A stretch of DNA of 64,000 nucleotides from Isoetes taiwanensis. Lineage: Eukaryota; Streptophyta; Lycopodiopsida; Isoetales; Isoetaceae. The DNA is taken from NCBI GenBank assembly GCA_021234155.1, contig JAJEKV010000005.1, forward strand, positions 20,878,089 through 20,942,088, given 5' to 3'. The notes below the pieces were generated by a model that was not told the origin of the DNA, made no database searches, and saw only the letters and a program-made list of their open reading frames with translations. Positions within the stretch are counted from its first letter, which is position 1; each line of letters begins with the position of its first letter. The position numbers and the translations under genes were made by a program. Below, one piece after another: positions 19,561-32,365 of the stretch.

Positions 19561-22380
19561 AAGGTAGACTGATTGATTATTGTATGCTCACCAATCGTAA
19601 AACTGCGATATGGTCAGAAAAGATCTAAGAATGGAGCCGAAACCATCTATATGTGGTCTGCAATCGCATGCACAGTATGACAGATAAATCTATGGTATGT
19701 AGCCACTTTTAGATAATGCAGATAAATATGCAAAGCCAAAATAGGTTGCCGACACATTGACTCAGTTTATCTGTGATGTTAATTTGGAATAACAGATTCT
19801 AGAACTTCGAGACAATTGTCTAGGCTTAAGAACAGCAAGGACATGGGCTATACTTAAGTGGCAGTGCTCTAGTTGGGACTATGTGCGCTATTTATCATGC
19901 CATCAAACACACAGGAATTTTTACTTGCCTTTTTTGCTTGCAAAAATGGGACCCCCGATTGGCAAATGCACCTGTGGTAAGCTTCTTTTTTTACTCATGC
20001 TACGATGTTGAAGGAAGTTGGGCTTTTGATATATGCGGAGATCATCTTTTTGCAGGAATTGATGACTCTGCCAAACTATGATGCGTGGGGAAAGCAGGCC
20101 ACCAATACTGGCATGTTGTTTGTGGTAAGGTTTTATCTTGATTTTCGAGTTTTTGATTTTGATGATTGTTACGCCCTAAACGCAGCTTGCTACCTTGACC
20201 TTGTCCTTTGATTTTTAGTGCAGCCCAATCACCGATTTGCATTGCCCAGCTGAACTACGGTTCTGCTAAAATGTCGAAAGAGGTCAAATCTTCTTTCATT
20301 TCATAGCCTGCTTGCCTGGACATCTGTGCATCATAACTGAATAGATATTTAGCTGTCAGAATGCATCACAAAGGTTTATGGTGTGAATAATTTCATGACT
20401 GACAGAATACATCCCAGACGGTAAAAGTTCCTTTACATCTTCTTGGGTGTCGATGCTTAATATGGAATGTATCCATAGTTGTTAGTTAGCTATGCTAATG
20501 TTCTAAGAAAAGCAGTTTGTTTCATGTTGGTTTGCATTTGGCCATGATTATTCTTACGTTTGTATGTGTTGTGCATGTTTTTTGTTTCCATTTTGGATTG
20601 TTGTTTGTGGCCATCCATGGCCATGATTTTGCTTAAATCTTCAAGATGGTTAGCCATGATTTTACTTGCCACAGTGTTATCAAGATTCATGCAGAGAAGG
20701 CGATATGGGGTTTGGACACACTCGGTTGCAAAATCCAATCTTCTTTCTTTCAAGCTAATCATTTACGCGATCATTTTAGGTTTGTTAAGCTTCCTGCATG
20801 TTTTCTCAGAATTTGTGCACGAAATTGGAATAGATCTATGCGATTTCTTATTTTTGTATCGTTGTAGTTGTTTCTGCCAGTACTGTAGTTGATATTTTCT
20901 GCCCTGCGACTAACTCCCCTTTTCCGTTTTTAGAGAAGCTCAGATACATGAGCATTTTTTTGTATGCCAATGCTAGCAGTTGCGGAGATGTTTGCTTGAA
21001 TCTTTGAATGTTGCTAGCTTGCCCTTACTAAGGGACGATTTGCCTATGCATGTTTTCAACAGAGTAAGCCCACAACTTTGAAGATTCATGATTAGCCAAG
21101 TAAGCTCCACTAGATTATTTCTTCTTTTCATCTTTGCTTTGTTATTGCACTTTCTTCTCTATAAGAACTTTTGTCATCTGCTTTATAGACCAGATGGTGT
21201 GGCTAAAGCCCTTGAGCTGTTTAGCAATGTAGGCAATGTCTGCTTTCCATTCCCGCACCTTTGCATGGCTGCTTTTGATGTTTTTATCTTCTGCCTGTTG
21301 CCTCTTTTGTGAAAGACACAACACTCATGATGTTTTCTCTTAGGAACAGTCTCTTGGCAAATAGATGCATAATATTCTGGAGGGTTATGGAACTTTTGGA
21401 CAAGATATTGTGGAGGGATCTTATTTCAGATGCTTTACATCAACATTTTTGGGCCATAAATGAAACTGCCCTTCATAAATGAAGAAGAAACATTTGTAAA
21501 CTTGGAGACAGGTATTGTACTTATCTTTACAAGAAATGTATCGCGGCGGCCAAGGCCGCCGCAAACATTTCTCTTTTTCAAAACTGTGCAGTTGGACCCC
21601 AGTTAACGTCCAACATTCTCTTCTGCAATGGCCAAGTGATTCTAGATTGATGTGAATATTTAGCTTAGTCTTTTCAAAAGTTGGTCAATACTTTTTGTTA
21701 TTGAAGGTTCATGTGTTCACAGACATCAAACATCAAGTAGAATTATCAATTTGCAGAACTGAAGATGCCTCATCATCACTAGAATGATATTTTTGCGAAT
21801 AATATAAATTACGAAATAAATCCAAAAGGAACTCCAATACAGCATCTCTCGACACAAAGGCTGGTGAGTTACCAAAGGCACTCATCTACCATCCATAAAA
21901 ATCATCTAGATTTAGCTCAATAATGTAGTCTTTTTTCATCCGTGCCATCTCTGCAAATCAAAATATAATTGCAAATCAACTCAAACGTTCGCTACAATTT
22001 CACACAACGATAGAATCCACATACGCATTACGCCAAGATTAAGGATGAAAGAAAAATGCTAGTTTCAAGCTTTAGCAATGTAACAAAATGGGAGAATATT
22101 TACCTTGCATGCAATTAGTGAAGCAGAAGAGAAGCGCTCACAATAGCTCTTCAGGTGCTCTCAATGCGTCGAGACAATAAGAAGGCCTTCTATTTATAAG
22201 ATGGAGTTTTGTTGGATGATCGACACACATGACTAATCTAGGGCTATATTTATGCCAAGTGCCTATATCACAACTCGCATGTAATCATTAATATCATTCG
22301 ATATATATTTCATATCCATAATTATCCTAAAATAGATATCATTAAGATTCTATATATATTGGGATTGATATCTTCTAACA
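19561..22380. other. Long stretch without a recognisable gene
   Basis: Several open frames of 60-110 codons exist but none shows a family motif. A perfect GC palindrome of about 20 bp (gcggcggccaaggccgccgc) lies near 21543-21562 in otherwise AT-rich DNA. Fragmentary, possibly coding sequence remains unassigned. Confidence 0.4.
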
Positions 22381-22384
22381 AATT

Positions 22385-22770
22385 TGCCAATGGCCGCAAT
22401 AAATGCAAAGTGCACACATGTTGTGCTTTGATATTTCGCAATAAATGCAAAGCGTATTAATGGCCGCAATAAATGCAAAGCATATTAATGGCCGCAATAA
22501 ATGCAAAGGGTATTACTAGCCGCAATAAATGCAAAGTGCACACATGTCGTGCTTTTGATAATTCGCTTAATAAATGCAAAGCGTATTAATGGCCGCATTA
22601 AATGCAAAGTGTATTAATGGCCGCAATAAATGCAAAAGGTATTAATGGCCACAATAAATGCAAAGTGCACACATGTCGTGCTTTGATAATTCGCAATAAA
22701 TTCAAAGCGTATTAATGGCCACAATAAATGCAAAGTGTATTAATGGCCGCAATAAATGCAAAGTGCACAA
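22385..22770. repeat. Tandem array of 'ccgcaataaatgcaaag' units
   Basis: A short unit of roughly 27-30 bp built on 'ggccgcaataaatgcaaag(c/t)gtattaat' recurs more than ten times. It is interspersed with a longer variant containing 'tgcacacatgt(t/c)gtgctttgat'. The pattern is a degenerate, higher-order minisatellite. Confidence 0.85.
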
Positions 22771-22782
22771 ATCCGCCATAAA

Positions 22783-23075
22783 TGCGATGAATGCAACGTG
22801 TCATTCTATGGTAATGCTCATATCTTCCTCCGCCATAAATGCTCATAAATGCCTCAAATCTGAAATTAATGCCATAAATGCCTCAATGCAACGTGTCATG
22901 CTCTCCTAATTTTTAAGGAAGAAATTACGTGCGAACACAAAAATGTAATGCGATGAATGCAACGTGTCATTCTATGGTAATGCTCATATCTTCCTCCGCC
23001 ATAAATGCTCATAAATGCCTCAAATCTGAAATTAATGCCATAAATGCCTCAATGCAACGTGTCATGCTCTCCTAA
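22783..23075. repeat. Direct duplication, 127 bp, offset 166 bp
   Basis: The block beginning 'tgcgatgaatgcaacgtgtc' at 22783-22909 is repeated at 22949-23075 with no visible change. It includes an internal 'cataaatgc' run. The second copy ends exactly where foldback element copy 2 starts. Confidence 0.88.
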
Positions 23076-23645
23076 CCATTGACATTAACAACCAACACAT
23101 AACTACCATTGACATTAATTAACACAACCATTGGGTCCAGCAAATTTAAATTAAAATCCCCCTTAAACCCCCTTTGGTTTGGGTGCATATTCACACGGGG
23201 GGTGACTCCGGGCAACGAGAGCTGTTGGATAGGCATATTCACCCCTTATTCCTTAATATACACCGTACGTAAAGTTCCTCGTTTGTGGGGTATGCAAGTA
23301 CAAAATTTGCTATACTGTATAACAAGATTCGCAAAATACTATAAGATTTCAAGCGGAATACTATATGGTGTTGATTTCTTACGTGCAAAATACAATTATG
23401 AGGGCTCTCGCTGCCCCCGTGTGAATATGCACCCAAACCAAAGGGGGTTTAAGGGGGATTTTAATTTAAATTTGCTGGACCCAATGGTTGTGTTAATTAA
23501 TGTCAATGGTAGTTATGTGTTGGTTGTTAATGTCAATGGTTGTTATGTGTTGGTTGTTATGTGTTGGGGGATTTAATTTTAATATGTTGGATGTTAATGG
23601 TTTGTGTTGCAAAAAAAAAAAAAAAATTGGCCCCTTCGGGGCCTT
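23075..23645 (+). mobile_element. Foldback element copy 2
   Basis: Inverted arms of about 125 bp (23075-23202 and about 23413-23541) flank a core of about 200 bp that matches the copy-1 core in reverse complement. Beyond the right arm are extra copies of 'tgtcaatggttgttatgtgt', an A15 run, and a GC hairpin (ggccccttcggggcc, 23629-23644). The same hairpin-next-to-A-tract layout ends copy 1. No coding capacity. Confidence 0.85.
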
Positions 23646-23659
23646 AGGGATGTCACCGC

Positions 23660-24230
23660 CCCCCCATGTGACAAAAATTTTAGAATTCAAACCAGAAAAA
23701 AACTAGAATTCATTTGAGGCTTTCATCACCTGTAGCTTTTGAATTTCATCACAATAAAACAAATAGAACATAAGTAAAAGTTACCATAAAGGTAGAGCAG
23801 ATTGATCCCATTATTCTGAAAGTCATAAAGTTTGCAACACCCATACACAAACATTTTTCAACTGGAATTTAACAGTAGCCTTTGGCCTCCATGGATTCTT
23901 GTGATGAGAAACCAAAGTGGGAAACTTTTTTGCTTGCTAGCACAAGGATCTAGAAGCCTTGGAATTTGCTTAATAACTGCCTCAAAATCTAAAAATGCAT
24001 GGTAATTTTTTGCAAGCTTCATTCGGAATGAGCCATAAAACAATATCCAATAGCACAATCCTGTATTAATGTAGGATGTGAAAGCCTACCAAACCCGACC
24101 GAAAAATTGCTGTTTTAGCATAAATAACTTAACCAAACATATCCATATCATACACTATAAAAAAGATCTCGGAGAGAGCTTTCCAACGCAATAAAAATCA
24201 TCTCAAAACGAGCACGGATCGAAGTTATGA
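23660..24230. other. Spacer, no gene seen
   Basis: AT-rich, short open frames only. Confidence 0.4.
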
Positions 24231-24274
24231 TAAGAAATGCGCTTGCGGGCGGCGAACCGCACTACATGCGCCCT

Positions 24275-24545
24275 TCAAGCCCTTCATGTGCCCATTATGC
24301 ACCACACACACAAAAAGAGGGCTTTTGTTGTGAGCCATTGGTTGTTGACCATTATGCACCACACGAAAAAAAAAAAAGGCTTTTGTTGTGAGCCATTGGT
24401 TTTCAAGCCCTTCATGTGCCCATTATGCACCACACACAAAAAAAGAGGGCTTTTGTTGTGAGCCATTGGTTGTTGACCATTATGCACCACACGCACAAAA
24501 AAAGGGCTTTTGTTGTGAGCCATTGGTTGTTGACCATTGAAAAAA
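24275..24545. repeat. Tandem repeat with nested units of about 65 and 127 bp
   Basis: 'cccttcatgtgcccattatg' occurs at 24280 and 24407. 'ggcttttgttgtgagccatt' occurs four times, each following a 'tatgcaccacac' plus A-tract segment. Unit lengths vary only in the A-tract. Confidence 0.85.
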
Positions 24546-26430
24546 AAGGCTAAAATCAATGGCTCAGAAATGGTGCACTCTAGATGTACGCATTAGTACA
24601 TCCATTTGAATACATCACGAAATCATAGGAAAACCTTAGTGAAAAGCGTACAAAAACATAAAGAAAACCCCCTGTTATTATGCTACATATTTGTAAGGAA
24701 GATATTAGAGGCGAGCAGAAAAATGTAACTGCCTTATAATAGGAAGGATGGCTCTTATAATAGAAGTCAAAATTTGAGTTGCAAGACAAATTCCATAATA
24801 ACTAGAGCTAATTTTGTCGTAAAGGTTCTCCTAATGTTGGAGTATTTATAGTTTAAATATGATATACAATGTTGAGAAGCAGTAGATTTTGTGTTGCGAG
24901 TGGGCACTTTTCCAGCAAGCCAGGTTGCAGTCGCCCTTCCAGCTTCTTTGTAATTGTTTAAGGTTCAGCTATGCTCTTTTTTTAATTTTGCTATTCCCTT
25001 GGTGAAGGAACAAGTTCGGTCGCACATTACAAATGCATAACGAAGCGACTATGCGGTCGATTTTGGAGCAACAAATGATTGTCCGATTTCCTAAATCCCT
25101 GTTTGTTCTTTTACCCCTAGTGAAATCCGTGGCTATGGAAGACACGTTTCATCCCTATTTCGTCTCAACCTAACATTAATCGAGGTGTCAATTCTCAAGG
25201 TCGTGATGCAAATTTGTTTTATATCCCGTGTATTATTGTGTTGCTTTCGTTGTTGTTCAGTATTCATTCCTTTTAAGTTTGCGACTTTGAATATAGCCTC
25301 TTCGGATACATGAAATGATAAATGATTTGACATCTTGCAACAGATTGCATCAATACAAATCTTCTTTTACTACCATATTTGAGGTTATTGAAGATGATGC
25401 TGGGGCATTAGAACTACTGAAAAATATTAAATATATCTTGATAGCTAGGGGTATAGAGACACTATAGAGTATATGGATGCAATAGATTATTGGAGTAATT
25501 AGACAACAAAGATGCCATTTTGTTTAGCAAAATTCACTTGATTCATCTTCCTTAATTACAACGACATGTTTGCTATGTCTCTTGATATATTATTTGCAGA
25601 TACAACAATGCCAAAAAGTACAGGTGTAATAATGCCAAAAATACAGACATCATGAATTAAGAAACCACTTATTTTTCTAGTGTTTGCAATAAATTAGACG
25701 TTTGCCATCAACATTGCCCATAAATATAATGCATCATTAACAAGCCCAAAGTGAACATATGTAAAAATGCAAAACAGGTTGATCAGATCTGGCTCATATT
25801 GAATTGAGACTTATTCTTTTATTCGCAAAGTCCTTGCTCATTGTGGTGATTGCAATATCCCTTAGTCTTGTGGATGATGACTAATTCATTTTGTCTACAT
25901 AGCATCTATGTAGATGCGATAGCATATATGTACATGTGATGATGTATAGAGGATTTTGTGTGACATTTCGACATCATAGAAAAATAAGTATAATTTTTAT
26001 TACAATATCATGGGCTCAATTAGCAATTGTGAAATATTAGCAACACCCAGCACAGAGAGTACCACGGGCTTCCATAGATACACAAAAGCAACCAGACATA
26101 CCTTATCCATAACAACAATGATGACAATGACTAGGGAAAAGATTTTGGTTATTGAGAGATGAGCGATGCACCACTAGGGCACCAATTCCTAGGATGCCAA
26201 ATATTTACGGACAATAGTATGATTGACGGATGAACAATCTACTACCAAGTACTTGAAGCATTTGATTATTGCTTCAAGTACTTCAAAGGCAAATTTTAGA
26301 TATAGTTAATGCCATTTCCACTGCCAGGAAAACAAGAACTACATCGCATGCCACAAAAAGTTTAAACTTCATCTTATGCCAAAAGTTTCAACTGGCTTGG
26401 CTGCTCTTTTAACTGCTACCTTTTTTTAGC
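24546..26430. other. Long stretch without a recognisable gene
   Basis: No ORF with family resemblance was found on either strand. A short (atcc)n run is at about 26432-26455. Confidence 0.4.
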
Positions 26431-26534
26431 TCCATCCATCCATCCATCCATCCTGGAGACTGAGAGTTGATTGGCTTTGAGGTATAGCTTTCCTTGTGGT
26501 CTTACAGATCCTATGCCAGCTATATTATATTTAC

Positions 26535-26660
26535 CCTCATCCATGTGGGTTTGTGGCATATTCCAAGTATATGTCAGTATATGCTCGAAAACATGACTTT
26601 GAAGTGTGATTTAAGCCATTTCACTCTCGGGTCACGGAGGGCAACCCTCCGTGCGCAGCA
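26535..26660 (+). repeat. R3: diverged relative of R1/R2
   Basis: 'catgtgggtttgtggcatattccaagtatatg..agtatatgct' parallels the R1/R2 string 'tatgtgggtatgtgggcata(ttc)...'. A palindrome (cggagggcaaccctccg) lies about 50 bp on. The leading hairpin of R1/R2 is not at the same place. It precedes the LRR-RLP and PPR fragments, as R1/R2 precede other gene fragments. Confidence 0.45.
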
Positions 26661-26689
26661 CCTTGTTTAGTTTTTGCAGTATATAATCT

Positions 26690-28140
26690 AAGGGAAAAAG
26701 TACCTGCGTCTAGAAAAGCTCAAAGATTTAGACCGGTGGATCAATTGAGTGGCTAGGAAGCCTATGCAATTTACAGCAGTTGCAAGGGATGAATATACAT
26801 GGCTCAATTCCTTCATCACGTCCAAATTAAAAAGCTTGGATCTATCATCTACATCCATATTTGGAATTATTCTAGACAGCATTGGTAGCCTCCAATAGTT
26901 GGATCTACCTTCAATAAACATATCTGGAAATTTACCAGACACAATCAGTGGCCTCTATAGTCTGCAAACACTTGGGATCTCAGATACAAAGCACTCTGCC
27001 CATATACTAGCATCTAGATAAGCTCTCCATTTTTCTAGAATTGCTTCTTTCAAGAAACCATTTGATATATTCTTGAATCACTGAGATCTTTGCACAATCT
27101 TACATACACTATAATGCTTTAAGTGGCGTGTTTCCGTCCTCTGAAAATCTGACCAATCTTAAAGATTTGTACTTGGATGGAACCAAATTATTGCTCTGCC
27201 AGCCAACATGAGCCATTTCACTAGCTTATCCATTCTTTCACTTGGCAATATAAAAATCAGTTTTGCCAATATTGCAGGGGTTTTGCAGGGGTTGTAACAC
27301 TTCCATCTCTTTACTCGCTTTACTTTCCCAACTAGGGGTGTACTGGAGATATACGAAACATATTCCCTTCTAGCATTGGAAATTTATGCCTGAGTCGGGT
27401 TACATATTGATTTTAGCAGTTTACAGCAGTTGACAAGCCTAGACTTAGAAGAAAATCTCATAATACTATATCAATTGCAAGGGCTTCGAAGCCTTCCAAG
27501 GCGTCAAATCTGGTCCTTTCCACCAATAGGTTGCAAGGGAATATTAAAGATGGAGTTAGTAGTTGATTCGACCGTTGGAATATGCCCAAATTAATTGAAT
27601 TGATGATTGGGATGAAGAAACAGAAAAATAGTGCAAGAGATTGATTTCGATGCAATCCCCAAATCCCATTGGGCTTATGTAACACAGTTCCAAAGATACA
27701 TGGCCTTGCCACAGTTCTAGAGTTAGGCAATCTAATGCTTTGTCACTGCATTAAGAGGTCAAATTCCAATATGGCTTGCTACATTGCAATTGTAGGGTAT
27801 TAGTATGTGGAGTTTGTGAATAATACTAGGTTTGGACAACTTATGCTGCACATCTACTAGCATTTAGAGATACAATTTGGGAAGGGCTCAATGTATCAAA
27901 CAGTAATCTTAGTGGGAAGATCCCACAAGGATTTGCCTTCAATTACATAGAGGCATCTAGCTTCAAAGGCAACCTGGGACTATGCGATCACCCCTTGCCA
28001 CCCTATTCAGGACGGACAATCATATCCCTTTTGTCTTCAATTAGAAATTTCTGGAAATCAGTAAAGGCATGGGCCACAATGTGGCATGTGGGCTTGCGGT
28101 AATTCTAATATTAGGAAGCCATTCCTTGTCTAGTTTATCC
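26690..28140 (+). pseudogene. LRR receptor-like protein fragment (repeats to C-terminal cap)
   Basis: Plus-strand frames contain leucine-rich repeats: LKSLDLSSTSIFGIILDSIG, INISGNLPDTISGLYSLQ, and NMSHFTSLSILSLGNIKIS. Further on is the plant RLP end pattern NLSGKIPQGFAFNYIEASSF then KGNLGLCDHPLPPYSG (about 27910-28010). That is the last repeat and C-terminal cap just before the membrane helix. Many stops and shifts make it a pseudogene. It could be the other half of the LRR-RLP whose N-terminus is at 15.3 kb, but no overlap allows a check. Confidence 0.75.
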
Positions 28141-28379
28141 TGATTGACTTTGTTATAATGACTTAAAAATGTTTATATTGTTTTTCAGAATATAAATAAA
28201 ATCTCTTGGAGCATTATAGTTGCATAGATTATTGACAAATACAAGTGCTCAGAGCAATGCAATTGAAGACATGGAACGGGACAACGGATCATTCACATGC
28301 ATGCTTTATGCTTATGCTTGTCTTGCAGATCTATTGGAATGGTGATGGATACATGCTTGCAGGTTGCATAGTGAAGTTG

Positions 28380-28572
28380 TGATGGACATTGTGAGGCAAC
28401 TATTACTAAGATGTACGGCAAGTGCGGTATTGACCTAGATGCAAAGGTTGCCTTTGATAGCCTAAGAAATCGGTTGTCACATGGAATGCCATAATTGCTG
28501 CCTATGTCCAAGCTAAGGAAGATGAGAAATCTATGAAGTTGTTTCAAGAAATGCAAGCTAAAGACTAGAGGA
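28380..28572 (+). pseudogene. PPR protein fragment
   Basis: Frames over this stretch read KMYGKCGIDLDAKVAFDSLR and, after a shift, SVVTWNAIIAAYVQ...MKLFQEMQAKD. These are consecutive pentatricopeptide repeats of the plant PLS type. PPR proteins bind organellar RNA. Only about two repeats remain. Confidence 0.7.
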
Positions 28573-28574
28573 AG

Positions 28575-30460
28575 GGAAAAGATTGCATGCTTCTTCTTCA
28601 AGTTGCAATTTAATGATGCATGTAGCTATTGACGTTGCCCTTGTTGACATGCATGGAAAATAATGTTACCACAAGGAGGCACTAGAACTAATAACTTCAT
28701 GGACAATAATAATTGCATTTTTCTTGTAATAGATGCAAATCCAGATTAGGGAAGATGTTACAATATGTATTTATTCTAGTTTGCCATTGAAGCTATTCAA
28801 ATTAGGCATTGCAGCATGGATTAGGGATGATGCAAATACGTTATGTGAAGCCATTCTGTTTTCCAATGGCTTGCTGTTACATAGATTGCACATGGTATTT
28901 CAAATTCCCCCCTTCCCTATATTTTTAGAAAAGCTTATATTTTAGAAGCAATGTAAGAGTGAAAAGCATTTAGCAGTCTAGTGCAGCATCTATGCGCAGA
29001 CAGAATACCGGCTCCAGGTCTAGATCGTTGCCACACAATGACAGTATGCTTTTCATAAAAATCTCCTCTTTTTTTCCCTTCCTCGTGATTCTCCTGCCTT
29101 TCTTTGCTCGAAGATGATAGAGATGTTTGTTTCTAAGGATGGCCCTGGAAAAATTTCATGGTTCTTTATGATGCCTTAACCAGACCTTACAATGCTAATC
29201 GATGTTGCTATGCAATTCTGTTTGTTCAGAATTGCTCGTTGTTTGCTTAGCGAATTTATAGATCTGTGTCCTTCAACTGTTTAGGAAAGAAATGCAGGTG
29301 AATCGCAGTAGAGCTCTTGTTCCACTTTCTTTTATTCTGTCAAACAAGGAAGCTGTGCATCGGGGCATAAATCTCTACTCTTGTTTCCATGGTGCAGATT
29401 CTTGATAGCAAGGCTTAGTCACAAGTTTAGTCAACTACTACTATTCATAAGCTTAGTCATCTCGAAATGACAAACAACAAATGCCACATAAATAGAAACC
29501 ATACACCCTAACATTTAGCTGCCAATTCCCTTACCACATTAGTATATTTTAGAACGAGATCATTTGTAGTAAAAATATTAATCTTCCTAGCTGTAAATAC
29601 TATTGTGGCATAACAAAGGGTTGTGTTTAGATTCCCGATTTAAACAATTTTTTGCCCCTTAGATATAAATCCATCGTCTTCAAACTCATGCTCGATGAAT
29701 GTTAAAACCTGAATTAGGCATTGGACATAGCCAAGATCCCGATGAGGATGTTGGGCTAATTGAAGCTAGGACACATTACTTTAGGAGCCCACTCTCTTTA
29801 GCTTAAATTTGTTGTCGCTTCCCAAACTGCAAATGAGATTGGCAACGCAAGCCAACACTTCTGTTGAATGTCATAAATTTCTTCTGGGATCAATGTCCAA
29901 GTTGCCTTTGTGATCATAATGCACGTGGGTTAGGCGACGGATCTTCACGCCCCGGGCTTGGAGGAGGCTATCGTGGGTTTGACCATGGGTTGTTTATAGG
30001 AAATTATTCTGTATTAAGACATAGAAACGTTTCTATAGGTAGAGAAAATAGTTTGTATGCGCGAAAAAAAAGGAGAACCCGTCAGACTGCCTGCTGACCT
30101 TCATCAGTGGAGGAATGGACCACTGTGACGGTCATCTATGGTCTACGCTTCGCAAGGAAGTGCAAATCCGGCAATCGCGCTCAAGCCAGCAGGCTTCACT
30201 TCATCGTCCGGGTTATGGGATTTGTCTATGCATTTTCAGCATAGTTCCTAGTACGAACTATAGAACAGATCCTGTTCAAGTATAGTCGTGCTTCTTTTTC
30301 TTTATCCTTCCCTATATATCCATCTAACTGTTATCAGCTTTGCCTGTGGGATATTTTCGAGCTTTGCCTCCTGGAAAGTCATGAAGGCAAGACTGTTCTG
30401 TAATGAGCCCACATCAAGTACGTCACTTCCGAAGAGGTATGCATCCATTTCTTTTTTCTG
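28575..30460. other. Stretch without a recognisable gene
   Basis: Short open frames only. Nothing was recognised on either strand. Confidence 0.4.
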
Positions 30461-30467
30461 TACATTA

Positions 30468-30704
30468 ATCTTCATTTCCCAATACTCTTTCTCCCTCCTT
30501 GCAAACAATGGTAGGCCTAAGAACTTGCAGGCCCTTTTTAGGGCATTGTTAGAGCCTAACTGGCAGTTCCAAAGGATATCTCCTGAGAGCCCGTGTTGCA
30601 AGTAAGTTCTTAACTAGGTGCATCAAGCATTGTAAACATCCACAGGTGCCTGGAAGTAAAGGAAATGATGAAATGACTGGACCTCAAAGCTCTGCCCGGA
30701 AGCA
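30468..30704 (+). repeat. Inverted repeat arm 1 (237 bp)
   Basis: This is the reverse complement of 32109-32345 over 237 bp with no length change; I see one mismatch (gttctt versus gctctt complement near 30610). A minus-strand open frame (30601-30302: SGDILWNCQLGSNNALKRAC and beyond) covers it and is partly duplicated in arm 2. Confidence 0.88.
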
Positions 30705-30875
30705 ACATGCTGAAGCGATCACAGCAGACCAAGTTGACAGAGGGTTTTGCTGAAATGAAGGGTTTTGCAAGAATGGTGGGCACTGGAGTATGTGGCAATA
30801 GGAGACTAATGCTATAAGCAAAAGCTTGGCTTGAATATGATCTGAATTATTTCTGTTTGCTTTAAGTCGTCACCA
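30704..30875 (+). repeat. Direct repeat copy 1 (172 bp)
   Basis: It begins 'aacatgctgaagcgatcaca', the base after inverted arm 1 ends, and recurs at 31220-31391 (offset 516) with a handful of substitutions. One frame through it ends ...FARMVGTGVCGN followed soon by a stop, so it may be the 3' end of an unrecognised gene. Confidence 0.85.
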
Positions 30876-31219
30876 TGAATGTGGCATAATCTGCAGTATC
30901 TGCACTCCACGATGTGGCATAATCTTCATGCACGTTATTCCGCCGTCTCTTTCCTGCTCATTTTTTCATACTTCATGTGGAGCAAAGCTCTTATCTTCTG
31001 TCCTAAACTTTAATAAGAGTCCCTTTCACGGGAAACCGATATTGGCATTTCAGAATTACAGCATCTTAGAGTTAATAAATAGTTGGGCATGGCATTTGTT
31101 ATGCATTAATGTGGTCAAATGCATGTGGTCTGTGGTAGTAGAGCCAATTTAAAAAAGATCACAGCAAACAAGTTGATAGGAACCCTACTATACCTCTATT
31201 CTTAGAGGATAAAGTGGTT

Positions 31220-31391
31220 AACATGCTGAAGCGATCACAGCAGACCAAGTTGACGGAGGGTTTTGCTGAAGCGAAGGGTTTTGCAAGAATGGTGGGCACT
31301 GGAGTATGTGGCAATATGAGACTAATGCTCTAAGCAAAAGCTTGGCTTGAATATGATCTGAGTTGTTTCTGTTTGCATTAAGTCGTCACCA
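31220..31391 (+). repeat. Direct repeat copy 2 (172 bp)
   Basis: Second copy of 30704-30875, same strand. Confidence 0.85.
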
Positions 31392-32108
31392 CGACTTTGT
31401 GTGGTAGCCATATAAGCCATGAGAAAGTCCAAACCCCACCAATCCAAGAAGGCTATTTATTCTCAGCATGTCATATATCTGCCAGAACATGCAATAGCTT
31501 AGCTGCCTTACTGGAGGCATTTAGAGGCCTACGGAAGTTTCACCATTCGTAGACAATATGAAAGCTTAATTCCTTGGAACAAGCTGTCTCTTGCAATGTG
31601 TGCAGTAGTTCTACTTAGTACAAGCCAAACAGTGCAAGTTACTCAAACAGTGGCCATGCCAGGGAAAAGCTTTATGATCAAAATGCCATAATTTATGAAG
31701 ATGAGGTATTCAGTTAGCTTCTGTCAGTGCAATACTATTATTTATCCATCCTTTTCACATGGCTTCTAGATCATGCAATTCAAGTATAGTATAGCACAAT
31801 GAAGGCTGTTGCAGATTAGAGGCAAAAAGACTTCTCTTTGACAAACACTTTCTGCCACTGTAATCTTGACATGAAGGCTATCTTTACATTTTCCAATGCT
31901 GGATGGATATACATACTGTCTTTTGGTTTGCCTTAAAACATTTTGTCTCGCATACTATTTCTTAGGTGCAAGAATATTGAGGCTTTGGTGATGCAATACA
32001 GTACAACATGAATGCTCCAGACATAATATTTAGAGAGAGAGATTTGTTTGTGAATTCGCTCAATGATTCAATGCCATCCCTGCAAAGATCAAGGTTTCAG
32101 AAAGCAGA

Positions 32109-32345
32109 TGCTTCCGGGCAGAGCTTTGAGGTCCAGTCATTTCATCATTTCCTTTACTTCCAGGCACCTGTGGATGTTTACAATGCTTGATGCACCTAGT
32201 TAAGAGCTTACTTGCAACACGGGCTCTCAGGAGATATCCTTTGGAACTGCCAGTTAGGCTCTAACAATGCCCTAAAAAGGGCCTGCAAGTTCTTAGGCCT
32301 ACCATTGTTTGCAAGGAGGGAGAAAGAGTATTGGGAAATGAAGAT
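32109..32345 (-). repeat. Inverted repeat arm 2 (237 bp)
   Basis: Mate of 30468-30704. It ends 20 bp before the stop codon of the minus-strand HUH relic 2, so the duplication breakpoint coincides with that element's 3' side. Confidence 0.88.
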
Positions 32346-32365
32346 AAAATATGATCAAAATGCCA

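Noticed and set aside
22385-23075. CRISPR-like array
   Set aside because: Units are tandem with no unique spacers, in a plant nuclear genome; a minisatellite explains it.
24236-24560. Repetitive open frames (HTKKR..., AHNKSPF...)
   Set aside because: Translations of a tandem repeat.
29864-30097. 77-codon plus-strand ORF (Gly/Arg-rich)
   Set aside because: No family resemblance, splice context or repeat support.
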